DNA from: Actinacidiphila epipremni
GTDB lineage: Bacteria > Actinomycetota > Actinomycetes > Streptomycetales > Streptomycetaceae
Direction: 5' to 3'
Length of the DNA: 64,000 nt
Assembly (NCBI RefSeq): GCF_012034175.1
Contig: NZ_JAATEJ010000019.1
Location: forward strand, 115,611-179,610
Part shown: in pieces, positions 42,649-51,758 of the stretch
Layout: the number at the start of each line of letters is the position of its first letter
How positions within the stretch are numbered: the first letter of the stretch is position 1
Notes under the pieces: model-generated
What the model saw: the letters and a program-made list of their open reading frames with translations, nothing else
Database searches by the model: none
Told to the model about the DNA's origin: nothing
Program-made: the position numbers and the translations under genes

Positions 42649-43671
42649 ATGGCCACCTATCGTGTCGTCCAAGTCCCCAGCGCGAACGCGCCGTTCGAGA
42701 TGGCCGAGCGCGAGGTGACGGCGCCGGCCCCCGGGCACGTACGGATCGCGGTCGACGCGTGCGGCGTGTGCCACAGCGACGCCGGCTTCATCGCGGGCGC
42801 GCTCCCCGGGGTCTCCTTCCCGCTCGTCCCCGGCCACGAGATCGCCGGGCGCATCGAGGAACTGGGCGAGGGCGCCGCCGAGCGCGGCTGGAAGGCCGGC
42901 GACCGGGTCGAGGTCGGCTGGTTCGGCGGCAGCTGCATGCACTGCACGCCCTGCCGCCGCGGCGACTACATCACCTGCGTGAACCTCAAGGTGCCCGGCT
43001 GGGCGTACGAGGGCGGCTTCGCGGAGTCCGTCGTCGCACCGGTCGACGCGCTGGCCCACATCCCCGACGGGCTGTCCGCCGCCGACGCGGCACCGCTGGG
43101 CTGCGCGGGCGTCACCACGTACAACGGCCTGCGCCGCAGCTCCGCGCGGCCCGGCGACCTCGTGGCCGTCCTCGGCATCGGCGGGCTCGGCCACCTCGGG
43201 GTGCGGTACGCCGCGGCGATGGGCTTCGAGACGGTCGCGATCGCCCGCGGCGCCGACAAGGCGGACTTCGCCAAGCAGCTCGGCGCCCACCACTACATCG
43301 ACAGCGCCGCCACCGACGCCGCGCAGGCACTGCACGCGCTCGGCGGCGCGAAGGTCGTGCTGGCCACGGTCGGCAGCTCGCAGGCGATCACCTCCGTCGT
43401 CGAGGGCCTCGATCAGCGCGGCGAGCTCGTCGTCATCGGCGCGACCGACGACCCGCTGGGCATCGCCCCCAACCAGGTGATCATGTCCGCCCGGGTCATC
43501 CGCGGCCACCCCTCGGGCACGTCCCAGGACGTCGAGGACACCCTCAACTTCAGTGCCCTGCACGGCATCCGCCCGATGATCGAGACGGTCCCGCTGGACG
43601 ACGTCGACGCGGCGTACCAGCGGATGCTCTCCGGCAAGGCCCGCTTCCGCATGGTCCTCCAGCCGAACTGA
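42649..43671 (+). CDS. Zinc-dependent alcohol dehydrogenase
   Basis: 340 residues. Catalytic zinc ligands are visible in DACGVCHSDAG (Cys about 37) and VPGHEIAG (His), and structural zinc Cys in SCMHCTPCRRGDYITC. The NAD(P)-binding loop is VLGIGGLGHLGVRYA. Oxidises primary alcohols or reduces aldehydes in the cytoplasm. The ATG at 42649 has GGAGG six bases away. No obvious operon partner; the palindrome GCACACAGTGTGC at 42626-42638 overlaps the likely leader. Confidence 0.9.
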   Translation: MATYRVVQVPSANAPFEMAEREVTAPAPGHVRIAVDACGVCHSDAGFIAGALPGVSFPLVPGHEIAGRIEELGEGAAERGWKAGDRVEVGWFGGSCMHCTPCRRGDYITCVNLKVPGWAYEGGFAESVVAPVDALAHIPDGLSAADAAPLGCAGVTTYNGLRRSSARPGDLVAVLGIGGLGHLGVRYAAAMGFETVAIARGADKADFAKQLGAHHYIDSAATDAAQALHALGGAKVVLATVGSSQAITSVVEGLDQRGELVVIGATDDPLGIAPNQVIMSARVIRGHPSGTSQDVEDTLNFSALHGIRPMIETVPLDDVDAAYQRMLSGKARFRMVLQPN

Positions 43672-43829
43672 CGCCCCCGCGCGACAGGTTGGACGCCAAG
43701 GCGGGGGCGAAGGGCGTACACCGGGCCTAGGATCGGACATATGTGCCGTCGGCCTTGGTGGGGGTCGGTCGACGGGGGCTGCTCCGGAGGGCGTTCGGGG
43801 TGGTGTCGATCGGGGAGGGCAGTCACCGG

Positions 43830-46088
43830 ATGAGTCGTCGCTCCACCAGCGGGCCGCTGGCAGTGTGGGCCGAGGCGCAGCGCCAGCAGCAGCGGCAGCG
43901 GGAGGCGCAGGCGCGGGAGCAGTCACGGCAGCAGCGCGAGCGGGAGCGGCAGCAGCGGGCGTACGAGCAGGAGGTGTCGCGCCGGGACCGGGAACGTACC
44001 GCCGAATACCGCCGGCTCCAGGAGGCCGAGGCCGACCGGCGCACCACCGAGATCGAGGCCCGCGTCGCGGAGTTGGGCTCGCTGCTGGCCACCGGCTGCC
44101 GCGCCCCCGCCTTCGGCACCGCGCGGCTCGCCCGCTCCGAGCAGCTCCAGCCGTTCGACCCCGGCCCGCTCGCCCAACCCGTACGGATGCCCGACCCCCG
44201 CAACTACCAGCCCGCCCAGCAGGGCGGTTGGGGCGGCGCGCGGCGCGCCCAACAGGAGGCGCAGGCACGCTACGCGCACGACCTGAACGCCGCGCAGCAG
44301 GCCGAGGCGCAGCGCCAGCAGCACCTCGCCGGCTACCGGCGGCAGTACGACCAGTGGGCCGCGGCCCAGCTCACCGAGATACGCCGGCACAACGCCGGTA
44401 TCGCCGACGTCACTTCGGCGCTGCGGCGCGGCGAGGCGCAGGCGGTCGTCGAGTATTTCTCCGCCGCCCTCTACGCCTCCACCGCGTGGCCCGCCGACCT
44501 GCCGCGGCAGGTCTCCGCCGCGTACGACCCTGGCGCGCGGCAGCTGGTGCTGACGTGGGAGCTGCCGGCGTACGACGTCGTGCCGGACGCGAAGAACGTG
44601 CGCTACCTGCCGTCGGTGGACCGCTTCAAGGAGTCCGCGCGCCCGGTCACCCAGCGCCGCGCCCTCTACCGCGACCTGCTGGCCCAGTGCGTACTGCTCG
44701 CGCTGCGCGACCTGTTCGCCGCGGACGAGACCGGCGCGCTGTCGTCGGTCGCCCTCAGCGGCTTCGTGGACGGCCACGACCCGGCGACGGGGCAGCGCTC
44801 CCGGGTCTTCCTGGCCTCGGTCACGGCGCTGCGCGAGGACTTCGACCGGCTCCAGCTGGCCCGGGTCAGCGCGGTGGACTGCCTCGTCGACGGCCTGCGC
44901 GGCCAGCTGGCCACCCGCCCCGACAGCCCCTCCGCGTCGTCCGCGATACGTCCCGGGCGGCTGCCGGAGGACGTCGGGGGCGGCGGCTCCTCGGTGGTCT
45001 CGCGCGGCGACGACGAGGAGGAGCCGGACCTCTTCACGATGGACCCGCTGGTCTTCGAGACGCTGGTCGCCGACCTCTTCCGGGCGATGGGCATGCAGGC
45101 CGTCACCACGCAGCGCTCCGGCGACGGCGGCGTGGACGTCGACGCGCTCGACCCCACGCCCATCACCGGCGGCACGATCGTCGTGCAGGTCAAGCGCTAC
45201 CGGCACACCGTGCCGCCGACCGCCGTACGCGACCTGTTCGGCACCGTGCAGCACACCGGCGCGAACAAGGGCGTGCTCGTCACGACCTCGCGCTTCGGGC
45301 CGACCGCCCACACCTTCGCGCACGGCAAGCCGCTCGAACTGGTCTCCGGTGAGCAGCTGGTGGAGCTGCTGCACGCGCACGGCCTGAGCGGCCGGCTCGG
45401 CACGGGCGAGGAGCCCGCGGCGGCGTCCCCCGCGAGCCCGGCGGCTCCGGGCCCGGCCGCTTCGGGCGCCGGCGGCCCCGCGGGCCCCGCCGCCCCCGCC
45501 ACCGCCGCATCCCGCGCGCCCCGCCGGGACCGCGCGGCCGACCGCCGCTCCGCCGCCCGGCGCCGCGGCTACGACGCCCCGGAGGAGGTCGCCGAGCCCG
45601 CCGAGCACAATGTGCTGGCGCTGCGCTGGTCCGGTGACGTCCCGCTCGACGTGTGCGCGCTGGTGTGCCGGGGCACGACGGCCCTCAGCGACGAGCACTT
45701 CGTCTTCTACAACAACCCCCGCACCCCGGACGGCACGGTCGCCTCGATCCCGGCCCCGCCGCCCGACCGGGCCGCGCTGCGGGTCGCCTTCGACGCCCTG
45801 CCGGCCCGCGCCGACCGGCTCGTCCTGGCCGCGGCCCTCGACCCCACCGCCGCGACCGCGCACACCGACCTGACCGCCTTCACCAACGCCACCTTGCGCC
45901 TGCTGGACGCCGACCGCGGTGAACTGGGCTCGCTGGCCGTCTCCGAGGGCCGCCCCCACGAGACGGCGCTCGTCCTCGGCTCCTTCCGCCGCCGCGCCTC
46001 CGGAGACTGGGACTTCGTCGCCGGTGGCAAGGGCTACCTGGACGGCCTCGAAGCCCTCATCCGCGACTTCGGCATCGACGCGACGTGA
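43830..46088 (+). CDS. Coiled coil - Mrr-like nuclease - TerD domain fusion
   Basis: 752 residues, three parts. Residues about 15-90 and 137-187 are charged Gln/Arg/Glu coiled coils (QRQQQRQREAQAREQ and similar). Residues about 400-490 form a restriction-endonuclease-fold Mrr_cat domain: DPLVFETLVADLFRAMG, GDGGVDVDALD (catalytic Asp) and IVVQVKRYRHTV (Q-x-K), then NKGVLVTTSRFG. After an Ala/Pro/Gly linker, residues about 592-750 are a TerD domain (VLALRWSGDVPLDVCALVC, DEHFVFYNNPRTPDG, AFDALPARADRLVLAAALD). TerD proteins bind Ca2+ in tellurite and phage stress responses. Such fusions suggest DNA cleavage controlled by stress. ATG 43830 has GGGAGGG upstream. No methylase is nearby. Confidence 0.85.
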   Translation: MSRRSTSGPLAVWAEAQRQQQRQREAQAREQSRQQRERERQQRAYEQEVSRRDRERTAEYRRLQEAEADRRTTEIEARVAELGSLLATGCRAPAFGTARLARSEQLQPFDPGPLAQPVRMPDPRNYQPAQQGGWGGARRAQQEAQARYAHDLNAAQQAEAQRQQHLAGYRRQYDQWAAAQLTEIRRHNAGIADVTSALRRGEAQAVVEYFSAALYASTAWPADLPRQVSAAYDPGARQLVLTWELPAYDVVPDAKNVRYLPSVDRFKESARPVTQRRALYRDLLAQCVLLALRDLFAADETGALSSVALSGFVDGHDPATGQRSRVFLASVTALREDFDRLQLARVSAVDCLVDGLRGQLATRPDSPSASSAIRPGRLPEDVGGGGSSVVSRGDDEEEPDLFTMDPLVFETLVADLFRAMGMQAVTTQRSGDGGVDVDALDPTPITGGTIVVQVKRYRHTVPPTAVRDLFGTVQHTGANKGVLVTTSRFGPTAHTFAHGKPLELVSGEQLVELLHAHGLSGRLGTGEEPAAASPASPAAPGPAASGAGGPAGPAAPATAASRAPRRDRAADRRSAARRRGYDAPEEVAEPAEHNVLALRWSGDVPLDVCALVCRGTTALSDEHFVFYNNPRTPDGTVASIPAPPPDRAALRVAFDALPARADRLVLAAALDPTAATAHTDLTAFTNATLRLLDADRGELGSLAVSEGRPHETALVLGSFRRRASGDWDFVAGGKGYLDGLEALIRDFGIDAT

Positions 46089-46130
46089 GCGACGTGAGGC
46101 ACGTGAGCGAGGCACGCCACGTGAGCCGTG

Positions 46131-46158
46131 CCTGGGCGGGCACGAGCGCCCGCCCAGG
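46131..46158. terminator. Bidirectional terminator, 11-bp stem
   Basis: CCTGGGCGGGC / GCCCGCCCAGG with a 6-base loop between the convergent Mrr-TerD and aldo/keto reductase genes. Preceded by GACGTGAGC-like repeats at 46083-46126. Confidence 0.75.
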
Positions 46159-46170
46159 GGTGCGCAGGGA

Positions 46171-47154
46171 TCAGCGGTCGAGGCCCGCGAGGTAGGACTC
46201 GTCGCCCTGCGGGCCGGAGGCCGAGCCCGGCGGGATGAGCGCTTCGAGGGTGGCGAAGACCTGCGGGGGCAGGTCGAGGTCGGCGGCGCCGGCGTTCGCC
46301 CGGGCGTTGTCCGGGCTGCGGGTGCCGGGGATGGGCAGGGCGCCGCGGTGCAGCAGCCACGCGAGGGCGAGCTGCGCGGGCGTCACGTCGTGGTCGGCGG
46401 CGAGCGTGGCGACCGCGTCGGCGAGCGAGACGTTGTGGGTGAGGTTGTCGCCCTGGAAGCGCGGGTTGGTGCGCCGCCAGTCGTAGCTGCCGAAGTCCTC
46501 CGGGGAGCGGACCGAGCCGCCGATGATGCCGCGGCCGAGCGGGCTGTACGCGACGAAGGCGACGCCGAGCTCCGCGCAGGTGGGCAGGATGCCGTCCTCG
46601 GGGTCGCGCTGGAGCAGCGAGAACTCGGTCTGGACGGCCCTGACCGGGTGCACCGCGTGCGCGCGGCGCAGCGTCGCGGGGGAGACCTCCGACAGGCCGA
46701 TGCCGCCGACGGTGCCGGCCGCGACATGCTCGGCGAGCGCGCCGACGGTGTCCTCGATCGGGGTGGTGGGGTCGAGGCGGTGCAGGTAGTAGACGTCGAC
46801 GCGGTCGGTGCCGAGCCGCTTCAGGCTCGCCTCCAGCGCGCCGCGGATGTAGTCGGGCCGGCCCATGCCGGGCTGCAGCACACCGCTCGCGTCGGTGTTG
46901 CCGCCGAACTTGGTGGCCAGCACGATCTCGTCGCGCCGGCTGCCGAGGACCCGGCCGATGAGGGTCTCGCTGTAGCCGTTGCCGTAGATGTCGGCGGTGT
47001 CGACGAACGTGATGCCGGCCTCGACGGCCGCGGTCAGCGCCGCGGTGGCCTCGTCCTCCGTCAGGTCGCCGTAGACGTTCGGTGCGAGCGTCATGGCGCC
47101 GAATCCGACGGTGGAGACCGTGGGGCCGCCGTCGCCAAGGGTGCGGTAGCGCAC
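46171..47154 (-). CDS. Aldo/keto reductase
   Basis: 327 residues, a TIM-barrel AKR. The catalytic residues are in VDTADIYGNGYSE (Asp, Tyr), VLATKFGG (Lys) and VYYLHRLDP (His); the NADP site shows PIPGTRSPDNARANAG. Reduces aldehydes or ketones with NADPH. GTG 47154 is the start, with AGGAAAGG upstream; the N-terminus MRYRTLGDGGPTVS is the family start. Confidence 0.88.
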   Translation of the reverse strand: MRYRTLGDGGPTVSTVGFGAMTLAPNVYGDLTEDEATAALTAAVEAGITFVDTADIYGNGYSETLIGRVLGSRRDEIVLATKFGGNTDASGVLQPGMGRPDYIRGALEASLKRLGTDRVDVYYLHRLDPTTPIEDTVGALAEHVAAGTVGGIGLSEVSPATLRRAHAVHPVRAVQTEFSLLQRDPEDGILPTCAELGVAFVAYSPLGRGIIGGSVRSPEDFGSYDWRRTNPRFQGDNLTHNVSLADAVATLAADHDVTPAQLALAWLLHRGALPIPGTRSPDNARANAGAADLDLPPQVFATLEALIPPGSASGPQGDESYLAGLDR

Positions 47155-47461
47155 GCCGGTTCACCTTTCCTGGGGTGCGTGGATCACTGCGCGGGGCCGG
47201 CTGCCGCGGATCTTTCCCGCGCGGCCCCGCCCGGCCAGTCTCGGCGCGGCCGGCCGCCCGCCGCATGCCGACACGCGAGAAGGGCCGATTCCCGCCCCCG
47301 TCGCCCCGGCCGCCCGCGCCCGCCGTGTGACGCCGCCGCTTGCCGTACGGCCGCCCGCCGCGGGCGTCTGACGTGCCGTGATGTCGCCGCGCCGGGCGGC
47401 AGGGCACCCCCGCGCCGCCAGGTGTTCACCTCGACGTCCGATCCCGGGTGGGGCACACCCC

Positions 47462-47669
47462 CTAGGGCCTGTTTTAAAAGTAGCGTCGTCCCGCCCGTAA
47501 GGGCGGGGGCCGGAGGGGCTGGGTGCGTGCGATTGCAAGGCGGAGGGAGGAGAGCGCTGGGGGTACCTCCCGCCGAAGGCAGGGGGAGGGCTGCGCCGAC
47601 GACCGACAACGCAGCAAGCGTGCGTGCCCAGCCCCTCCGGGCAGACGGGACTTTTAAAACAGGCCCTAG
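47462..47669. mobile_element. 208-bp MITE with 20-bp perfect terminal inverted repeats
   Basis: Ends CTAGGGCCTGTTTTAAAAGT (47462-47481) and its exact complement (47650-47669). Inside, a second pair of inverted arms (CCGGAGGGGCTGGG near the left, CCCAGCCCCTCCGG near the right) makes most of the element palindromic. No transposase; it must be mobilised in trans. The outermost CTAG on both sides could be a 4-bp or TA target duplication. The right end is 11 bp before the ATG of the next gene. The gap from 47155 to 47461 holds no gene. Confidence 0.88.
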
Positions 47670-47680
47670 CGTCGTCGGCC

Positions 47681-50600
47681 ATGGACATGGGCACGGACAC
47701 GAGCATGAGTATGAATACGGACAACGGCCCGGCCGCGGACGACGGTACGGGCACCCTCGCGCGCGACGCACGGGTGACCCGGCGCGGGCTGATCGTCGGC
47801 GCCGTCGCGGCCGGCATCACCGCGGGCGGCGTCGCCACCGGCACCCCGGCGTCGGCGGCGTCCCCCTCGGCCGGGAGCCGCACCGGCGGGCCCGACGGCC
47901 ACGGTACGGCGCCGGCGCGCTTCCGACCGCCGGTCTACGACCTGGCCGTGGACGGCGAGTCGGTCGTCGCCGACCGGGTGGACCGGCCCGTCGCCCCGGG
48001 CATCGCCCTGACCTCCTTCGACCTGTTCGGCCGCACCGGCTGGCTGCGCGCCCACGTCCTCAACGCCGACCTCGGCGACTCCTCGGTGTCGGTGGACCTC
48101 GTCGCCGGCCACGTCAGCGAGGCCCGCACCCTCAAGGGCGCGGCGGACGGCGCGCACGCGCTCGCGGCCGTCAACGGCGACTACTTCGACATCACCGAGA
48201 CCTTCGCCGCCGAAGGCCCGGAGATCCAGAACGGGCAGCTGCGCAAGGGCACTTCGCAGCACTCCACGGTCGTCGCGGTCGGCGCGGACCGGGTGGCGCG
48301 GCTCGCCGACCTGGTCATCTCCGGTACGGTCACGGTCGCCGGGACCGCGCGCCCGCTGGCCGCCCTCAACTCCCCTGCCGTGCCCGCCGACAGCGTCGCC
48401 GTCTACACCCCGCTGTGGGGTACGGCCGACCGCACGCTGCTCACCGGCGCGGGCCCGTACACCGAACTCGTCGTGAGCGGCGGGAAGGTGACCGCCGTCA
48501 ACGCCGCCCTCACCTCGACTCCGGTGCCGGCGGACGGTGTTGTCGTCCTCGGCCGCGGGGCGGCGGCCGGGCAGCTCGCGGGGGCGAGGCCCGGGGACGC
48601 CGTCACCGTCGACTTCGCGCCGAGCACGGACGCGCCGGGCGCGCTGAAGATGGCGCTCGGCAGCGGCGAGGTGCTGGTGCGCGGCGGCACCCCGGTGGAC
48701 TTCCCGCCGAGCACCGGCAACGACGCGCCCAAGCCGCGCACGGCGGTGGGCTGGCCGCGGGGCGGGCACCGGCTGCTGCTGGTCGCGGTGGACGGCTCGG
48801 CGAACTTCTCGGCGGGGCTGGGCTTCGACGACATGGCCGTGCTGATGGCGCGGCTGGGCGCGTACGAGGCGTTCATGCTGGACGGCGGCGGCTCGACGGA
48901 GATCGTCGCCCGGCACGCCGGCGACTCCGGGGTGAGCGTGGTCAACACGCCCTCGGACGGCGCCGAGCGGCCGGTGCCGGACGCGGTGGGGCTGTTCGGC
49001 CGCCCCGGCTCCGGGCAGTTGCGCGGCCTGGACGTGCGCCCGCAGGCCGGCCGGGTCGTGCCGGGCCTGACCGTGGATGTCGCGGTGGCCGGCTTCGACG
49101 AGGCGTGGGGCCCGGCGGCGACCGCGGGGCACCGGGTCGGCTGGAACGCCGAGCCGGGCTCGCTGGGTTCGGTCAGCGGCGGGGTCTTCCGCGCCCGGCG
49201 CCCGGGCGCGGGGGTGCTGCGGGCCCGGGCGGGCGCGGCGGACGGTGAGCACGAGCTGCGGGTGCTGGGCGAGTTGCACAAGCTGGCCTTCACGCAGCGG
49301 GCCGTCACGATCGACCCGGGCGCGAGCGCGACCGTCGCGCTGACCGGTTTCGACGCCGACGGCTTCGACGCACCGGTCGCCCCGCGCGACGTCACCCTCG
49401 ACTACGACAAGTCCGTGCTGGCGGTGGCCGTTGTGGGCGGCTCGCTGACGGTGACGGGCGCGGCGGACGCGGGCGGCCGGTCGGCGACGGTCACCGCGAC
49501 CGTGCAGGGCGTGCGCGCGAAGCTGCCGGTCTCGGTGGGCCTGGTCGATGTCCCGCTGGCCGAGTTCGAGCCGGGCGAGACGTGGACGGCGCTCGCCGCG
49601 CGGGGCACGGCGCAGGTCGCGGTGGTCGCCGCCGAGGACCGCCCGGGGGCCGCGGCCGGCAACCACGCGCTGCAACTGACGTACGACTTCACGGGCCAGT
49701 CCAGCACGTCGGCCGCCTACGCGGTCGCCGGGCCGGGGCCGATCACGCTGCCGGTGGGCACGAAGAAGCTCGCGCTGTGGGTCAACGGCGACGGCAAAGG
49801 CCACTGGCTGCGGGCCATGATCTCCTCCAACGGCACCACCAATGTGCCCTTCACCTTCGCCACCGTCGTGGACTGGACGGGCTGGCGGCGGGTCGTCGGC
49901 GACATCCCGGCGGGCTTCTCCGACCCGGTCACGCTGCTGCGGGTCTACATCGCGGAGACCTCGCAGACCAACAAGAACGCCGGCGTGCTGCTCTTCGACG
50001 GCCTGGCCGCGCAGGTCGGCCAGCAGCCCGACCAGGCCGAGCCGCCGCAGCCCGACCCGTACGTGCTGGAGCAGGGCGAACTGCCGGGCCACCGCTGGAC
50101 GTTCGCGGTGCTGTCCGACCTGCACATCAGCGCGGCGGCCGGCCTGGACTCCTTCTCGGGGCGGCAGGCGGTCGCGGCGCTCGGCGAAGTCGTCGCGAGC
50201 AAGCCGGACTTCGTGCTCATCAACGGCGACTTCGTCGACAACAACACGCAGGCCGACTTCGACCTGGCGAACGGGCTGCTGCGCGACCACGTCCCGGCCG
50301 GGCTGCCCGTCTACTGGACGCCCGGCAACCACGAGGCGGGCCTGTCGGCGACCGGCGGCCTCGACACGTTCCTGGCGGCGACCGGCCGCCCCAACAAGCA
50401 GGTGCTGGACCACAAGGGCGTCCGGTTCATCCTGCTCGACTCGCACACCGGCGACATGCGCACCTCCGACTGGGGCCAGGTGCCGCTGCTCCAGGCGGAG
50501 TTGGCGAAGGCGGCGAAGGACCGCTCGGTGACGGGCGTCGTCGTGTCCTTCCACCACCCGCTCACCGACCCCTCGGGCGCGGGCGCCTCGCAGCTGTCCG

Positions 50601-51205
50601 ACCAGCTGGAGGCGGGCCTGCTCCAGCAGTGGCTCGCCGACTTCCGCGAGCAGTCCGGCAAGCCCGTCGCGCTCTTCACCGGCCACGCCCACACCGCGTC
50701 GGTGAGCCGCACCGACGGTGTCCTGGACGTCACGACGCCGGCGGTCGGCAAGACGCCGTACTCCTCGCCCGACCAGGGCGGCTTCTTCGGCTGGATGCAT
50801 GTCGCGGTGGACTCCCGGCCGGCCCGGATCCGCGCGGGGCAGCCCAGTCCGGAGACCCGCGACTGGCTCCGGGCCGAGAGCCGCCCGCTCATCGACGGCA
50901 TCGACATCGCGGCGCCCACCCGGGTCGCGGTCGGCGCTGCGGAGGCCGTCACGGCGACCGGGGTCACCAGCGAGTTCGGGCTGCGCTTCCCGTTGCGCTT
51001 CCCGGCGAGCGTGACATGGACCGGCAGCCGCGGCCTGGTCGTCGCCGGCTCCGCCGCCGAGGTCAAGGCCGCCCGCCGGCGGCACGACACGCTGGCGGTG
51101 CTCGACCTCACCACGGGCGAGCTGACCGCGGTGCGCAAGGGCCGGGTCACGGTGACGGTCGCCGCGGGCGGCCTGACCGCGTCGGCGCAGGTGGCGCTGG
51201 GCTGA
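47681..51205 (+). CDS. Tat-exported phosphodiester glycosidase - metallophosphatase multidomain protein
   Basis: 1174 residues. A Tat signal (VTRRGLIVGAVAAGI, Arg pair 34-35) is followed by a NAGPA-type phosphodiester glycosidase domain (ending FMLDGGGSTEIVARH near 400), two strand-rich domains, a beta-sandwich (about 640-780) and a calcineurin-like metallophosphatase: FAVLSDLHIS (about 806), INGDFVDN (about 846), TPGNHEA (about 881), VVSFHHPL and FTGHAHTAS. It likely acts on wall phosphopolymers such as teichoic acids outside the cell (inference). The ATG at 47681 has no ribosome site because the MITE ends 11 bp upstream; ATGs at 47687, 47705 and 47711 are alternatives that all keep the Tat motif. 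Confidence 0.8.
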   Translation: MDMGTDTSMSMNTDNGPAADDGTGTLARDARVTRRGLIVGAVAAGITAGGVATGTPASAASPSAGSRTGGPDGHGTAPARFRPPVYDLAVDGESVVADRVDRPVAPGIALTSFDLFGRTGWLRAHVLNADLGDSSVSVDLVAGHVSEARTLKGAADGAHALAAVNGDYFDITETFAAEGPEIQNGQLRKGTSQHSTVVAVGADRVARLADLVISGTVTVAGTARPLAALNSPAVPADSVAVYTPLWGTADRTLLTGAGPYTELVVSGGKVTAVNAALTSTPVPADGVVVLGRGAAAGQLAGARPGDAVTVDFAPSTDAPGALKMALGSGEVLVRGGTPVDFPPSTGNDAPKPRTAVGWPRGGHRLLLVAVDGSANFSAGLGFDDMAVLMARLGAYEAFMLDGGGSTEIVARHAGDSGVSVVNTPSDGAERPVPDAVGLFGRPGSGQLRGLDVRPQAGRVVPGLTVDVAVAGFDEAWGPAATAGHRVGWNAEPGSLGSVSGGVFRARRPGAGVLRARAGAADGEHELRVLGELHKLAFTQRAVTIDPGASATVALTGFDADGFDAPVAPRDVTLDYDKSVLAVAVVGGSLTVTGAADAGGRSATVTATVQGVRAKLPVSVGLVDVPLAEFEPGETWTALAARGTAQVAVVAAEDRPGAAAGNHALQLTYDFTGQSSTSAAYAVAGPGPITLPVGTKKLALWVNGDGKGHWLRAMISSNGTTNVPFTFATVVDWTGWRRVVGDIPAGFSDPVTLLRVYIAETSQTNKNAGVLLFDGLAAQVGQQPDQAEPPQPDPYVLEQGELPGHRWTFAVLSDLHISAAAGLDSFSGRQAVAALGEVVASKPDFVLINGDFVDNNTQADFDLANGLLRDHVPAGLPVYWTPGNHEAGLSATGGLDTFLAATGRPNKQVLDHKGVRFILLDSHTGDMRTSDWGQVPLLQAELAKAAKDRSVTGVVVSFHHPLTDPSGAGASQLSDQLEAGLLQQWLADFREQSGKPVALFTGHAHTASVSRTDGVLDVTTPAVGKTPYSSPDQGGFFGWMHVAVDSRPARIRAGQPSPETRDWLRAESRPLIDGIDIAAPTRVAVGAAEAVTATGVTSEFGLRFPLRFPASVTWTGSRGLVVAGSAAEVKAARRRHDTLAVLDLTTGELTAVRKGRVTVTVAAGGLTASAQVALG

Positions 51206-51260
51206 GGCCCGGCGTTCCGGGTACGCCCGGCGCCTTCGCATCGGGGCGTACGCGCGGAGG

Positions 51261-51309
51261 GCGTACGCCGTCCCGTCCGGTGTTCCGCCACGGACGGTAC
51301 GGCGTACGC
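51261..51309 (+). terminator. 19-bp stem-loop terminator
   Basis: Arms at 51261-51279 and 51291-51309 pair with a single mismatch (core GCGTACGCCGT) around an 11-base loop, 56 bp after the preceding stop codon. Confidence 0.8.
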
Positions 51310-51758
51310 GTTTCCGGGCATTCCGCGGCGTTCGCGGGATTCACGCAATTCGCCTTACGCGGCGAAGCAGCCGCTTTTGTTCCGTTGTCAGGACATGCGG
51401 ATAATCCGGGCCCGCGAGCGATCGGGTACGGACAGCGACGAAAGCTTTCGATCGATCAATACGGCTTCCTTTTCGCGGCGGCGGGAGGCAGCGGGAGACG
51501 GTGCACGGAGCGGCTGCAAAGCCGGATTTACCGGTATTTCCGCGCCGGATCCCGTGCCAGGAAAAGCCGCCACCGGCCTATGCGGTGGTGTAACGTCTGC
51601 GCCCAGCGGACCGCCGCCCGGTAATCCGGGCGGGAAATCCGCGGTGCGGGACTTTCGCGCCTTTTCCCCGGGAAAGGCGTACCGGGGCACGGTCGCGGCC
51701 GAATGGGGCCCGGCGCCGGGCCCATTCGCGGGTCTCCTCCGAGCAAGGAGCGCACACC
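51310..51758. other. Intergenic region, lower GC, no gene seen
   Basis: About 450 bp with AT-richer patches (51330-51480). Holds the promoter of the four-gene redox operon; I see no clear operator. RBS-like AGGAG sits just before ATG 51759. Confidence 0.45.

Noticed and set aside
47462..47669. Complete insertion sequence
   Set aside because: At 208 bp without any transposase frame it can only be a non-autonomous MITE-type element.
47666..51241. 1191-codon frame antisense to the glycosidase-metallophosphatase
   Set aside because: Shadow of the real gene. It has no start with a ribosome site, and the sense strand has catalytic motifs.
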